Assembly (NCBI RefSeq): GCF_003946345.1
Contig: NZ_RHNY01000004.1
Location: 119,113 to 183,112, forward strand
Direction of reading: 5' to 3'
Origin: Levilactobacillus tongjiangensis
Lineage (GTDB): Bacteria > Bacillota > Bacilli > Lactobacillales > Lactobacillaceae
Length of the DNA stretch: 64,000 bases
The translations under genes and the position numbers were made by a program. This document shows positions 51,683 through 59,527 of this stretch, piece after piece (position 1 is the stretch's first letter; each line of letters begins with the position of its first letter). Under the pieces are notes generated by a model. It saw nothing but the letters and a program-made list of their open reading frames with translations, had not been told where the DNA came from and did no database searches.

Positions 51683-53110
51683 TTATTTTTTCTCCACGTC
51701 CCGCAATCGCTTAAATTCTTCATCACCCAATAAATGGTGCAACGCCGTATCGGCAGGCTGATGTTCTTTGCGTCCCAACCAGTAAAACAGCAATCCCAGC
51801 CCAATCCACACAGCCAACATAATGTATTCCGTTGGCCAGGCTAAGGCGACCGGTGACTTGGGATATAGCGTGCCGATGGCAATGGTCACCGCTAATAGTC
51901 CGCCCAACATACTTGGCCAGAGTCGCTTTAGTCGAAAGCCCCCTTGGAGGGTTGGGTAATCTCGGCGAATCCGCCACAGAGCCATTGCAGTGATGGCCCA
52001 AGCCATTGCTACGAAGAAGCCACCTAAGTCCAAGAAGTAAGTCATGGCACCCTTACCCAGCCAGCCGAAGCCAACCGCAAAAACCAGGACTAAAATCGTC
52101 GCGTTTACCGGTGTATTGTGTTTTTCATTAATCTTGGCAAACTGTTGCGGCAACAGTCCTGCCCGAGACAATGAAAGAATCAACCTTGGGGCCGCTGTAA
52201 ACAGCCCAATGAAGCTCGTTAGCAATCCCAAGAAGGCAATCAGATACGCCGCCGTTCCCAGCAGGGGGAACCCAGCCTCCGTATACGCCTTGATGGAGCC
52301 CATACTAAATTTGGCCGTTTTCTGCCAAGGATAGACCCAGGCACTCGCCAGCAACACCACAATGTAGTAGCTTGCTGCTAGTAAAATGGCGCCCACGACC
52401 GCTTTCCCAATCTTGCGGGGTGGCATGGCCGCTTCCTCTGCCAGAATCGTGACGACTTCCCAACCGGTCAGAAATGTCATGGCCGGAAGCACAAAACGAA
52501 TCACGTTGGCCCAAGGGTCCGTTCCGGTACTAAACGCAGGCCAAAAATTGTGGACACTCCCTTGGGTAAAGCCAGTGACCACCAAGGCACCACCTAAGAT
52601 GACCAGGCCAATGAACAGGACCGCCTGTACGCCCGCCGTCAATTTGGTGCCCCGGACATTTAGCGCGAAAATTAAGAGCGTGAAGGCCACACCAATTGCC
52701 AGCTCCATCAGTGACACATGGGCGCCAGCGATTGTGTAGCCAGGTCCCGCCGATATCTGGGGGACCAACGTTGCCAGCAACATGCTGCTGGCCGTTACGT
52801 AGAAGGAGAGGGCACTCAGATAGGCCCCTAGAATTGCCCAGCCTGTCGCAAACCCCAATCGTTTGCCAAACGCGAGGTAACTATATACAACTGGACCACC
52901 ACTTCGAGGGAAAATTGAGGAGAGTTCAGCGAAGGAGAGGGAGGCTAACACCGTGATAAAGGTGGCCAGCACAAAGCCGAAAATTTCGCCCCCAGCCCCG
53001 TATTTATCAAAAAAGATACCGTTCGTGTAAATCCAGCTGCTCCCAATAACGCTGGAAGCGCCCAGAATTAAAAGGCGAGGAAATGAAATATGGCGGGACA
53101 AATTCTGCAT
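51683..53110 (-). CDS. APC-family amino acid permease
   Basis: The 475-residue membrane protein has about 12-13 hydrophobic helices. The APC opening is clear: L-L-I-L-G-A-S-S-V-I-G-S-S-W-I (13-27, unwound helix 1), F-A-E-L-S-S-I-F-P-R-S-G-G-P-V-V-Y (helix 2, about 59-75), and helix 6 W-E-V-V-T-I-L-A-E-E-A-A-M-P-P-R-K-I-G-K-A. It exchanges or imports amino acids with cation coupling. The substrate is not predictable. The region 53111-53409 upstream carries only promoters for this gene and the divergent tannase gene. Confidence 0.9.
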   Translation of the reverse strand: MQNLSRHISFPRLLILGASSVIGSSWIYTNGIFFDKYGAGGEIFGFVLATFITVLASLSFAELSSIFPRSGGPVVYSYLAFGKRLGFATGWAILGAYLSALSFYVTASSMLLATLVPQISAGPGYTIAGAHVSLMELAIGVAFTLLIFALNVRGTKLTAGVQAVLFIGLVILGGALVVTGFTQGSVHNFWPAFSTGTDPWANVIRFVLPAMTFLTGWEVVTILAEEAAMPPRKIGKAVVGAILLAASYYIVVLLASAWVYPWQKTAKFSMGSIKAYTEAGFPLLGTAAYLIAFLGLLTSFIGLFTAAPRLILSLSRAGLLPQQFAKINEKHNTPVNATILVLVFAVGFGWLGKGAMTYFLDLGGFFVAMAWAITAMALWRIRRDYPTLQGGFRLKRLWPSMLGGLLAVTIAIGTLYPKSPVALAWPTEYIMLAVWIGLGLLFYWLGRKEHQPADTALHHLLGDEEFKRLRDVEKK

Positions 53111-53409
53111 GGTTATCGCTCGCTTTCATGGATTAACTAAAATCTCGATATTTATGTATTTGTGAAATTTTGCTCCCCTCATTCTAACTGATGGTTGCGC
53201 TTACAACAACGGAAATGACTCGGTAAATTCACAAGCCGTTTTTGGATTGCCGGGATAGTGAATGACGGTATATTCACGCGGTGGGTAGTCAGCTAACGAT
53301 TGCCCCACTTGGAGGTCGTGACGGTTATGTCGACTGGTAAATCAATTGCACGACTTGGGTTTTTCCACTACAGTAAGGTTAACCAACAAACTGAAACGGA
53401 GGAATGATG

Positions 53410-54822
53410 ATGACGGATCCACTACGGTTTAATGAAAAGATTTATGACCCAGCAACGGCGACCGTGGGGACGACCCGGGTGACTTACCGCGCCTTTAAGG
53501 ACCTAACCTACGTGGCACAACCAGTTGATGACTGTCAGAAGCTCAACGTTTTTGTACCAGAAGGCTACTTTAACGGTCAGACAATTAACGGCTATACGCG
53601 GGTCACGGCGCCTATCTTCATGCCCAATACGGTCGGGGGGTATTTACCCGGACCGCGGGACTTTCCAGGAAACCCAGCACCTTTTAGTGGAAGTACCACT
53701 ATCCTTCAAGCTCTGAAACGGGGCTACGTCGTTGTCTCAGCTGGCTTGCGCGGGCGGACAACGCAGAATTTACAGAACGAATATTTGGGTAAGGCCCCGG
53801 CTTTTATTGTGGATATGAAGGCTGCCGTGCGCTACGTGAAATACAATGCAGGGTGGCTTCCAGGCAATCCTGACCGCATCATCACCAACGGTACCAGTGC
53901 GGGTGGGGCAACCTCAGTATTGATGGGGGCCAGCGGTAACGCTGATTTCTTTGAGACCCCCTTGCAAGAAATCGGGGCGGCTCCGGCCACGGACGATATT
54001 TTTGCAGTTTCAGCGTACTGTCCGGTCCACAATTTGGCACACGCCGATGCCGCTTATGAGTGGCAATTCAACGGTATCAACCAGTGGCACCGTCAGCGCG
54101 TTCGCATCGAAAATAATCAGCGAATCTGTACGCCAATTCACGGCCAACTTTCGCCGGATGAGCAGGTGTTGTCGCGTGAGCTCAAAGCAGCATTTGTACT
54201 GTATCTGAATGGTTTGGGGCTCAGAGATGTCGCTGGTAATCCGTTGACCTTGGATGCCGCCGGTGAGGGCAGTTTCAAGCAAGCAATTGAACGGGAAATT
54301 TTAATGTCGGCGCAACGAGCGTTAGCCGCTGGAACAGATGTGACTAAGTATGCCGGCGTTTCGGTAACTAATCAGATGGTGACTGGCCTCGACTGGCCCC
54401 GTTATTTACACGCCATTACCCGGATGAAGAGTGTTCCCGCCTTTGATGCTTTGAATCTCAGCAATCCTGAAAACGACCTGTTTGGCAATCGATTGACACC
54501 GGCCCGACACTTTACTCAGTTTTCACAGGACCATTCAACGGTTTCAGCGTTGCTGGCTGATCCGTTATTGGTGGCTGCAGTGAATCCCATCACGTACCTG
54601 ATGACTAAGCAAAGTCACGTGGCTCCTCACTGGCGGATCCGGCACGGAGCAGCTGACCGGGATACGTCGTTTGCAATCTCCATGATCTTAGCCACGAAGT
54701 TAGCCAACCGAGGCTATGATGTTGATTTTAGGTTACCGTGGGCGACACCTCACAGCGGTGACTACGATTTGCCTGAACTTTTTCAATGGATTGATAATCT
54801 TTGTCGAACCGCAACTAAATAG
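53410..54822 (+). CDS. tanB: Subtype B tannase (tannin acyl hydrolase)
   Basis: The 470-residue alpha/beta hydrolase closely parallels the Lactiplantibacillus plantarum tannase in length and blocks: A-P-I-F-M-P-N-T-V-G-G-Y-L-P-G-P, L-K-R-G-Y-V-V-V-S-A-G-L-R-G-R-T-T, A-F-I-V-D-M-K-A-A-V-R-Y-V-K-Y-N. The nucleophile is Ser163 in G-T-S-A-G-G, the Asp is in H-G-A-A-D-R-D-T and the His in P-H-S-G-D-Y-D. It hydrolyses galloyl esters such as gallotannins and methyl gallate to gallic acid. No signal peptide, so it is cytosolic. Of three successive ATG codons, 53410 is seven bases from GGAGG. No gallate decarboxylase is adjacent. An origin in plant-associated life is suggested. Confidence 0.92.
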   Translation: MTDPLRFNEKIYDPATATVGTTRVTYRAFKDLTYVAQPVDDCQKLNVFVPEGYFNGQTINGYTRVTAPIFMPNTVGGYLPGPRDFPGNPAPFSGSTTILQALKRGYVVVSAGLRGRTTQNLQNEYLGKAPAFIVDMKAAVRYVKYNAGWLPGNPDRIITNGTSAGGATSVLMGASGNADFFETPLQEIGAAPATDDIFAVSAYCPVHNLAHADAAYEWQFNGINQWHRQRVRIENNQRICTPIHGQLSPDEQVLSRELKAAFVLYLNGLGLRDVAGNPLTLDAAGEGSFKQAIEREILMSAQRALAAGTDVTKYAGVSVTNQMVTGLDWPRYLHAITRMKSVPAFDALNLSNPENDLFGNRLTPARHFTQFSQDHSTVSALLADPLLVAAVNPITYLMTKQSHVAPHWRIRHGAADRDTSFAISMILATKLANRGYDVDFRLPWATPHSGDYDLPELFQWIDNLCRTATK

Positions 54823-54837
54823 GCTTTAGCGGCACTT

Positions 54838-54868
54838 TACGTTGATTGTGTAAGGTGCTTTTTTAATA
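54838..54868 (+). terminator. Terminator of tannase gene
   Basis: GCACTTTAC pairs with GTGTAAGGTGC around GTTGATT, followed by TTTTTT. Confidence 0.85.
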
Positions 54869-55131
54869 CCGTAAAATAAAAAAGCTTGCATTTTAATACC
54901 CTGGTAGGTATGCTGATTCTCGTTCTTGATTGGCGGCAATCATTTAGCCTTGAAATTAATACGGAACGAATTATAGCTGTCACCATTGGGAAGATGGTGA
55001 CTCCAATTCGATGCTCTTTAGCCGTTCGCCGACCAATCATCAAATACCCCAGTGGGGATTATCCAAGCGAAAATACGAACGAAGTTAGCTACTTTCTAGC
55101 ACATGTTTCAACAAACTAAAGTTAGATATAA
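54869..55131. other. Intergenic, unexplained
   Basis: Open frames on both strands (plus 54886-55119, minus 54837-55043) have no ribosome sites and no recognisable product. A perfect 8-bp hairpin GTCACCAT / ATGGTGAC lies near 54980-55002. The stretch may be a decayed gene. Confidence 0.4.
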
Positions 55132-55167
55132 GATAAGGAGTTGGGATTTTATCTCAGCTCCTTTTTG
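55132..55167 (+). terminator. Terminator-like hairpin
   Basis: AGGAGTTGGGA pairs with TCTCAGCTCCT around TTTTA, followed by TTTTT. No gene recognised upstream, so it may be left over from one. Confidence 0.7.
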
Positions 55168-55293
55168 TATACCAGCAGTGGATTCACAATCCATAAGCGG
55201 TTTGTTTTCTCAAATAACCAAGTCCTAGCGTTCAGGTTTACATCTCGTGCGTGGCTTTCTATAGTCAAGGTAGAAGCAGAAGAGGTGACGACT

Positions 55294-55656
55294 ATGCAGA
55301 AGCTGTACGTATTTGTGCCGTTGCTCAACGTCGTCGGGTGTCTGTACTTTCTACTGATTATTTCGCTAGAACCCGCGCAGACCAGCCTGGGCCTGGACTT
55401 GGTCTGGGAGCAACCGGACGTGTTATTGGTGGGCGGCATGCTATTTATCGTCTTAGCAACTAGCGTGGCGAAAAGCCGGCTGGCTAAGATGTTGGGATTA
55501 ATCATTAACATGGTGGTAATTGGAATGATGTCAGTCTTCTTGTGGTGGCTCCACGTCCCGGTATTGGTCACGGATTACCTGTGGTTGTGGGCGCTGCTCA
55601 TGATTTTTAACGTGTGTCTAATTGGCTGGGGCTGGATGCAGCTATGGGGAAAGTAA
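55294..55656 (+). CDS. Small four-helix membrane protein
   Basis: The 120-residue protein starts at ATG 55294, after AAGAGGTGAC. Four hydrophobic helices are visible (about 4-22, 45-60, 66-86, 92-115) with short loops and a weakly positive tail. I do not recognise the family. The longer frame from 55141 would begin within a terminator and is rejected. It is monocistronic, with a family-2 repeat immediately downstream. Confidence 0.6.
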   Translation: MQKLYVFVPLLNVVGCLYFLLIISLEPAQTSLGLDLVWEQPDVLLVGGMLFIVLATSVAKSRLAKMLGLIINMVVIGMMSVFLWWLHVPVLVTDYLWLWALLMIFNVCLIGWGWMQLWGK

Positions 55657-55680
55657 GCGTGCAATTGCGGGTGCTTAGCT

Positions 55681-55779
55681 GGCGAGCATTAACGTCGTTA
55701 GGACAGGAATTCCGGTCCTAAAATCTTGTTCTAACGGGGTTAAGCGGAGTCAGCTGCTTTCATAAGCACGTTTCAGCCA
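55681..55779 (-). repeat. Family-2 intergenic repeat, partial
   Basis: On the minus strand: TGAAACGTGC, GCAGCTGACTCCGCTTAAC, then the hairpin CGTTAG (55696-55701) / CTAACG (55731-55736), extended by GACA/TGTT, and GACGTTAATGCTCGCC. The terminator-like hairpin is missing. Confidence 0.75.
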
Positions 55780-55787
55780 CAGAAATC

Positions 55788-55830
55788 AAAAAAACTGCTG
55801 TCACACCAAATTTACGTGTGGCAGCAGTTT
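55788..55830 (-). terminator. Terminator-like hairpin facing minus strand
   Basis: Read on minus: ACTGCTGCCACACG pairs with TGTGACAGCAGT around TAAATTTGG, followed by TTTTTT. It serves the deformylase/DUF1697 operon. Confidence 0.85.
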
Positions 55831-55887
55831 CAGATTAGTCAGTATTTCAGCAAATTTCAGGGATTTTTCTCTTTTTCAACAGTCAGC

Positions 55888-56298
55888 CTAGATTAAGACA
55901 CCGTTGCAGTGGTCAATCTCGTGTTGAATGATTTGGGCCACAAAGCCAGTGAAGGTCTGGTGCTGTCGTTGGAAGTTTTGATTCTCAAATGTGACATCGA
56001 TCGTTTGGAATCGTTTGGCCGATCGTTCGCCAGTTAAGGATAGACAACCTTCCTGGGTATCGTACGGGCCAGATTTCTTAGTGATGGTTGGGTTGACCAT
56101 GGCGACTGGAAAGACGCCCATGTCCACCACAATGATCCGTAAGTTGATGCCGATCATGTTGGCGGCCATCCCCACACAGTTATCACTGTTGGCTTTCAAA
56201 GTGTCTAAAAGGTCCGTTACGGTGGCAGCGTCGGCCTTGGTAGCGGGGGTGGATTTCTGTGTTAGACGTGTTTGATCGTGAATAACGGGTTTAATCAT
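55888..56298 (-). CDS. Peptide deformylase homologue
   Basis: The 136-residue protein carries the three deformylase motifs in altered form: C-V-G-M-A-A-N-M-I-G (41-50) for G-x-G-x-A-A-x-Q, E-G-C-L-S with metal ligand Cys85, and Q-H-E-I-D-H with His126, Glu127 and His130. The Gln of motif 1 is replaced by Met, and the protein is shorter than housekeeping Def (about 185 residues). Such short Def2-type proteins are common in lactobacilli beside a standard Def. It may deformylate peptides or amino acids. ATG 56298 follows CTGGAGG and overlaps the DUF1697 stop. Confidence 0.85.
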   Translation of the reverse strand: MIKPVIHDQTRLTQKSTPATKADAATVTDLLDTLKANSDNCVGMAANMIGINLRIIVVDMGVFPVAMVNPTITKKSGPYDTQEGCLSLTGERSAKRFQTIDVTFENQNFQRQHQTFTGFVAQIIQHEIDHCNGVLI

Positions 56299-56839
56299 GA
56301 GGGGCCTCCAGTAAATTTTTGAGTTTAACGGTCGTGTTGTAGTTTCGGGCACTGGTCTGTTTGTAAAACGCGGTCCCAGCAATTTTTGAATAAAATGAGC
56401 GACTGAAATTAATCTTCAGTGTCGATGTCCAAAAGATAACGGTCGGTGTAATCAGCACCCGGTCGTAGTCAGTAGTTTGGTGTGCGGTGAGCCAGTCGTC
56501 CCATTGTGGTTCATAGGTGTTGAGTTTGAACAGGGCGTTGTGTCGCAATTGTGAATCGGCGCCCCACCAAGCTGGTGCGAGGGCCAAGTCCGCTAAAAAG
56601 TCCGGCTGTGCGAGCAGGCGAAAATCGATGGGAAAGTCGAAGTTACGCGTCAAGATTTCAGTCACCGTTGCCTCGCAAACAGCTGCGGGTTGGTCGCTAG
56701 TGACGAATAAGTTACCACTATTAATGTATGAGCGAACGTCGGTGAAACCACCAGCGGTTAACAGAGCTCGAAGGTCTGCCATGGGAACGCGATGCTTGCC
56801 GCCCACGTTAATGCCTCGAAGCAGTAAGAGATAGTTCAA
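56291..56839 (-). CDS. DUF1697 family protein
   Basis: The 182-residue soluble protein has the DUF1697 signature: L-L-R-G-I-N-V-G-G-K-H-R-V-P-M-A-D-L-R (7-25), G-F-T-D-V-R-S-Y-I-N-S-G-N-L-F-V (31-46) and a C-terminal S-A-R-N-Y-N-T-T-V-K-L (about 164-174). No biochemical function is known for the family. It overlaps the deformylase gene by eight bases, so the two are translated together. A functional link is possible but unknown. Confidence 0.9.
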   Translation of the reverse strand: MNYLLLLRGINVGGKHRVPMADLRALLTAGGFTDVRSYINSGNLFVTSDQPAAVCEATVTEILTRNFDFPIDFRLLAQPDFLADLALAPAWWGADSQLRHNALFKLNTYEPQWDDWLTAHQTTDYDRVLITPTVIFWTSTLKINFSRSFYSKIAGTAFYKQTSARNYNTTVKLKNLLEAPHD

Positions 56840-57024
56840 GGTAAGCCCTCCCTTTCAGTTAGCATTAATCCTATTATGAACAACGATAAGCGAAGCAGAT
56901 TAAGTTTGCAACCAATTTAATGAACAAGATTAGCAGTGTTAAAGCATCAGCGGCCAATGCTGCCTCCTCATGGCTAGCTGGTGTATACTACGAATGTACC
57001 TGATGAATCAACTGGAGGAGTCTT

Positions 57025-57558
57025 ATGATGAGAAAAAAGACGTTGTTTGTCGCAATACTATTAGCTGCGGCCTCAATCGGTGGTATGGTTGGCACGACAC
57101 CGACGACGGTGCACGCTAAGACGCGGTCCCTAACCACTTTTCCTAAGCGTTACCGGCACACTTGGTATCATTACATAGGACATGGCAAGTACGATACACA
57201 GAAATTTACCGCCAAGACTTGGCAGTATACGTCCCATGCGGGTGGGTACGTGAAGGTAAAGTCGAGCCTACACCCAACCAGTACCTATCCCTATCAACAT
57301 AAGGAGCATTCAAGCTGGGTATTTGGGAGCACTATTTTTGCCCGAAAGGCCCACTGGATTAACATCAAACTCTGGAATCAGAATGCGGGCTACGGCGACT
57401 ACTATAAGACAAGTACCAAGAAGTATCATGGTAAAAAGATTTCAACGTTATCAGCGGCTTCTGGTCTGGTTCAGACGTCTGACCACTACTATCGCTCCAA
57501 GAAAGTTGCTAAGCAGCTAAAGAATCATCATTTTAAGGGTGAAGTTTACGAGCATTAA
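57025..57558 (+). CDS. Small secreted Tyr/Lys/His-rich protein (paralogue 1)
   Basis: The 177-residue product has a signal peptide (M-M-R-K-K-T-L-F-V-A-I-L-L-A-A-A, cleavage near V-H-A-K). The mature protein begins with F-P-K-R-Y-R-H-T-W-Y-H-Y (about 39-50) and ends with D-H-Y-Y-R-S-K-K-V-A-K-Q-L-K-N-H-H-F-K-G-E-V-Y. The second copy at 62924 shares both ends almost exactly, with a divergent middle. It is strongly basic and could bind anionic wall polymers. The two copies flank the XrtG locus. Function unknown, no LPXTG motif. Confidence 0.7.
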   Translation: MMRKKTLFVAILLAAASIGGMVGTTPTTVHAKTRSLTTFPKRYRHTWYHYIGHGKYDTQKFTAKTWQYTSHAGGYVKVKSSLHPTSTYPYQHKEHSSWVFGSTIFARKAHWINIKLWNQNAGYGDYYKTSTKKYHGKKISTLSAASGLVQTSDHYYRSKKVAKQLKNHHFKGEVYEH

Positions 57559-57595
57559 GCAGCCACTGGTTCGGCTAAATAAGCCTTTAAAACAA

Positions 57596-57646
57596 ATGTC
57601 ACTTCATGAGCGCATCAAGTGGGCTCGCGGAGTGGCATTTTTAATT
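57596..57646 (+). terminator. Terminator
   Basis: GTCACTTC and GAGTGGC form an imperfect stem with an inner GAGCGC/GCTCGC arm, followed by ATTTTTAA. Confidence 0.65.
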
Positions 57647-57672
57647 TGTCGGATTTTATGAAAGTGGGGGTT

Positions 57673-57716
57673 ACAAATCCCATCCGAATTTCGTTAGTAA
57701 GAGTAGGGGGAGTCCC
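57673..57716 (+). repeat. Short hairpin repeat with conserved loop, copy 2
   Basis: ACAAATCCCATCC, loop ATTTCGTTAGTAAGAGTAG (57688-57706), then GGGGAG. The loop is identical over 19 bases to copy 1 at 40370, while the stem is CCC/GGG instead of CCGCT/AGCGG. Confidence 0.55.
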
Positions 57717-57870
57717 CCAGTTCATTTTCATGAAGTTAGAGCATTACGGTTAACTTGCAATTGCGTCCATATATGGTAAACTGGATATCCAACAATAATT
57801 AACACCGCTTATTACTTAATTGGCTAAGCATGTTGCCCGACTGAGTAATTGTACCAGTGATCGTAAAACC

Positions 57871-58069
57871 AGTGTAGCCACAGGCTGGCAGGAACGGGAC
57901 CCGCAGTGTCGACGGCGTTAGCTGGCTGGCCAGCTTACGACGTGGGACGAGCTTGGAAACGGGCGGGGTAGGCCCGGTTTCAAGTCGAGGAGGAAGACCG
58001 TACTTTGGCTTCCTCCGGTCCCCACAGCGGATCCCGTTCCTGGCGGCCGGAGGCGGCCATTGATTTACA
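57871..58069 (+). repeat. Family-1 GC-rich structured repeat, copy D
   Basis: The outer stem is CAGGAACGGGA (57889-57899) / TCCCGTTCCTG (58032-58042), perfect. Inside are arm AGCTGG/CCAGCT, then GTGGGAC pairing with GTCCCCAC. That pair encloses TTGGAAACGGGC / GCCCGGTTTCAA and GGAGGAAG / CTTCCTCC. It lies about 170 bases before the XrtG operon. Confidence 0.85.
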
Positions 58070-58240
58070 TGTTTTCAGTAAATGAGAAAGCAATGTAAAA
58101 TCAGACAAACTCTTTAGCCAATTCAACGGATATGATAGACAAACGATAGTTATTTAAGGTGGAAGTCGCTACAATATAGTAGAAATCCATTAATGGATTA
58201 TTGATTAATGATAAGTACAAGAGTCAGAGGAGGAATGAAC

Positions 58241-58924
58241 GTGCGGAAAGCCATTTTATTTGTAACAGCCCTATTAACTGGGGTGTTATTGTGGGGGGCT
58301 AGCACCACGGTGGCCAGCGCGAACACCAACAACGCGACTAGCGATAATTTGGGGATTACCATTGATGGTAATTTTGATGATTGGCAAGATAAACCCATGA
58401 CGACCATTAAGGAACCATGGGATGACTATAATATTAAAAAGGGGAGCATGCTGGCAGATGCGAACAATTTGTATCTGTACATCAACATGTCACCCAAAAA
58501 AGGTAATGGTTACAACGAAATGCAAGGTTACGGTTACGTTCTAACGGCCGGTTCTAAGACCTATGATCTGCAATTTAACAATGTGACAGGGACCGCAACT
58601 GATAAGAGTAAGACCGGGTCCGTCAACATTTGGAACCGGACGGATGGCGTCAATGATCCAACCACGGGCGCGCAAGTCATGGTTCACCGATTTAAGACGG
58701 GTCAGAACTTTAACGACGTCATGGAAGCTAAGGTTCCGATTGCCGACTTAAAATTAGCCGGTGGGAGCCAGACGTTTAAGATGACGAACAGCAATCTGGG
58801 TAGTCAAACGTTAACGGTGACCGGTGGGTCTACTGGCCCAGTTGTCTTAGCCGGAGTCGGCTTCGCGATTGCTCTCGGTGGCGTCGTCAAGTTGAATAAA
58901 TCGAGAAAAAAGAGGACTGCTTAG
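58241..58924 (+). CDS. XrtG-associated secreted protein with Firmicu-CTERM-type tail
   Basis: The 227-residue product has a signal peptide (R-K-A-I-L-F-V-T-A-L-L-T-G-V, cleavage near V-A-S-A). Its body starts I-T-I-D-G-N-F-D-D-W-Q-D-K-P and contains A-D-A-N-N-L-Y-L-Y-I-N-M, the look of CBM9/DOMON-like beta-sandwich domains. It ends with T-G-G-S-T-G-P-V-V-L-A-G-V-G, a hydrophobic helix and the basic tail K-S-R-K-K-R: a sorting signal without LPXTG. The next gene encodes the exosortase, so this is its probable substrate. GTG 58241 sits eight bases from AGAGGAGG. Earlier ATG codons are worse placed. Confidence 0.8.
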   Translation: MRKAILFVTALLTGVLLWGASTTVASANTNNATSDNLGITIDGNFDDWQDKPMTTIKEPWDDYNIKKGSMLADANNLYLYINMSPKKGNGYNEMQGYGYVLTAGSKTYDLQFNNVTGTATDKSKTGSVNIWNRTDGVNDPTTGAQVMVHRFKTGQNFNDVMEAKVPIADLKLAGGSQTFKMTNSNLGSQTLTVTGGSTGPVVLAGVGFAIALGGVVKLNKSRKKRTA

Positions 58925-59521
58925 ATGAATAGCTACCTGTTATTTGGAATCATCGGGTGGCTCTACGCAATCTCAGTATTGAAACGGGCCCACCTCTCCG
59001 CGTATTACTTTATCGTGGGGAGTGTTGGCCTGTTCTTTATTCTCATTGCCATTGGCAACCCCTATTGGGTTTGGTTTTTGACGCACTCGGTCATCAATGG
59101 TATCGCGTGGGTGAGTGACCTCACCCACTGGAGTAGCGTGCACACCAAGTACGGGATCGTCTACATTGTGAACGCGATTTGGCCAGTGACCATGTCCATC
59201 GATTACGAGTGTTCGGGAATCATCGAGACGACCGCTTTTGTCAGCCTCTTAGCTTTTTATCCCACCTATGGTCGGCAGGAAAAGTTATTTTACCTGGCCT
59301 TAGGCACTTTGTGGGTGTACTTGGCCAACGTGATCCGTTTGCTACTAGTCGTGATTTTAGTCCACTTTGGTGGGGCTAACTGGTTCTTCACGGCGCATAC
59401 AATTATTGGACGTCTAGTCTTCTACTGTTTGATCATTATGTTGTACTATAACGTCTTTACGTACTCGCAGCTGTCACAGAGCTTATATCGTAACTTCAAA
59501 CGCCACTTTTCGAGAGGTTAG
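58925..59521 (+). CDS. xrtG: Exosortase family protein XrtG
   Basis: The 198-residue integral membrane protein has about six helices and the conserved exosortase/archaeosortase triad: Cys96 (I-D-Y-E-C-S-G-I-I-E), Arg138 (L-A-N-V-I-R-L-L) and His158 (F-F-T-A-H-T-I-I-G-R). By analogy with archaeosortase it should cut the substrate at its C-terminal signal and transfer it to an anchor. The Gram-positive XrtG type is known computationally together with two glycosyltransferases and a PTPS-like protein, all present downstream. The biological product is not established. It starts immediately after the substrate gene's stop. Confidence 0.9.
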   Translation: MNSYLLFGIIGWLYAISVLKRAHLSAYYFIVGSVGLFFILIAIGNPYWVWFLTHSVINGIAWVSDLTHWSSVHTKYGIVYIVNAIWPVTMSIDYECSGIIETTAFVSLLAFYPTYGRQEKLFYLALGTLWVYLANVIRLLLVVILVHFGGANWFFTAHTIIGRLVFYCLIIMLYYNVFTYSQLSQSLYRNFKRHFSRG

Positions 59522-59527
59522 TTATTC

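Noticed and set aside
53191..53204. Possible cre box between the permease and tannase genes (TGTAAGCGCAACCA on minus)
   Set aside because: Two core positions differ from consensus; too weak to list as a site.
54886..55119. 77-codon frame between tannase and the small membrane protein
   Set aside because: No ribosome site and no recognisable product; the opposite strand is open as well, so no gene can be supported.
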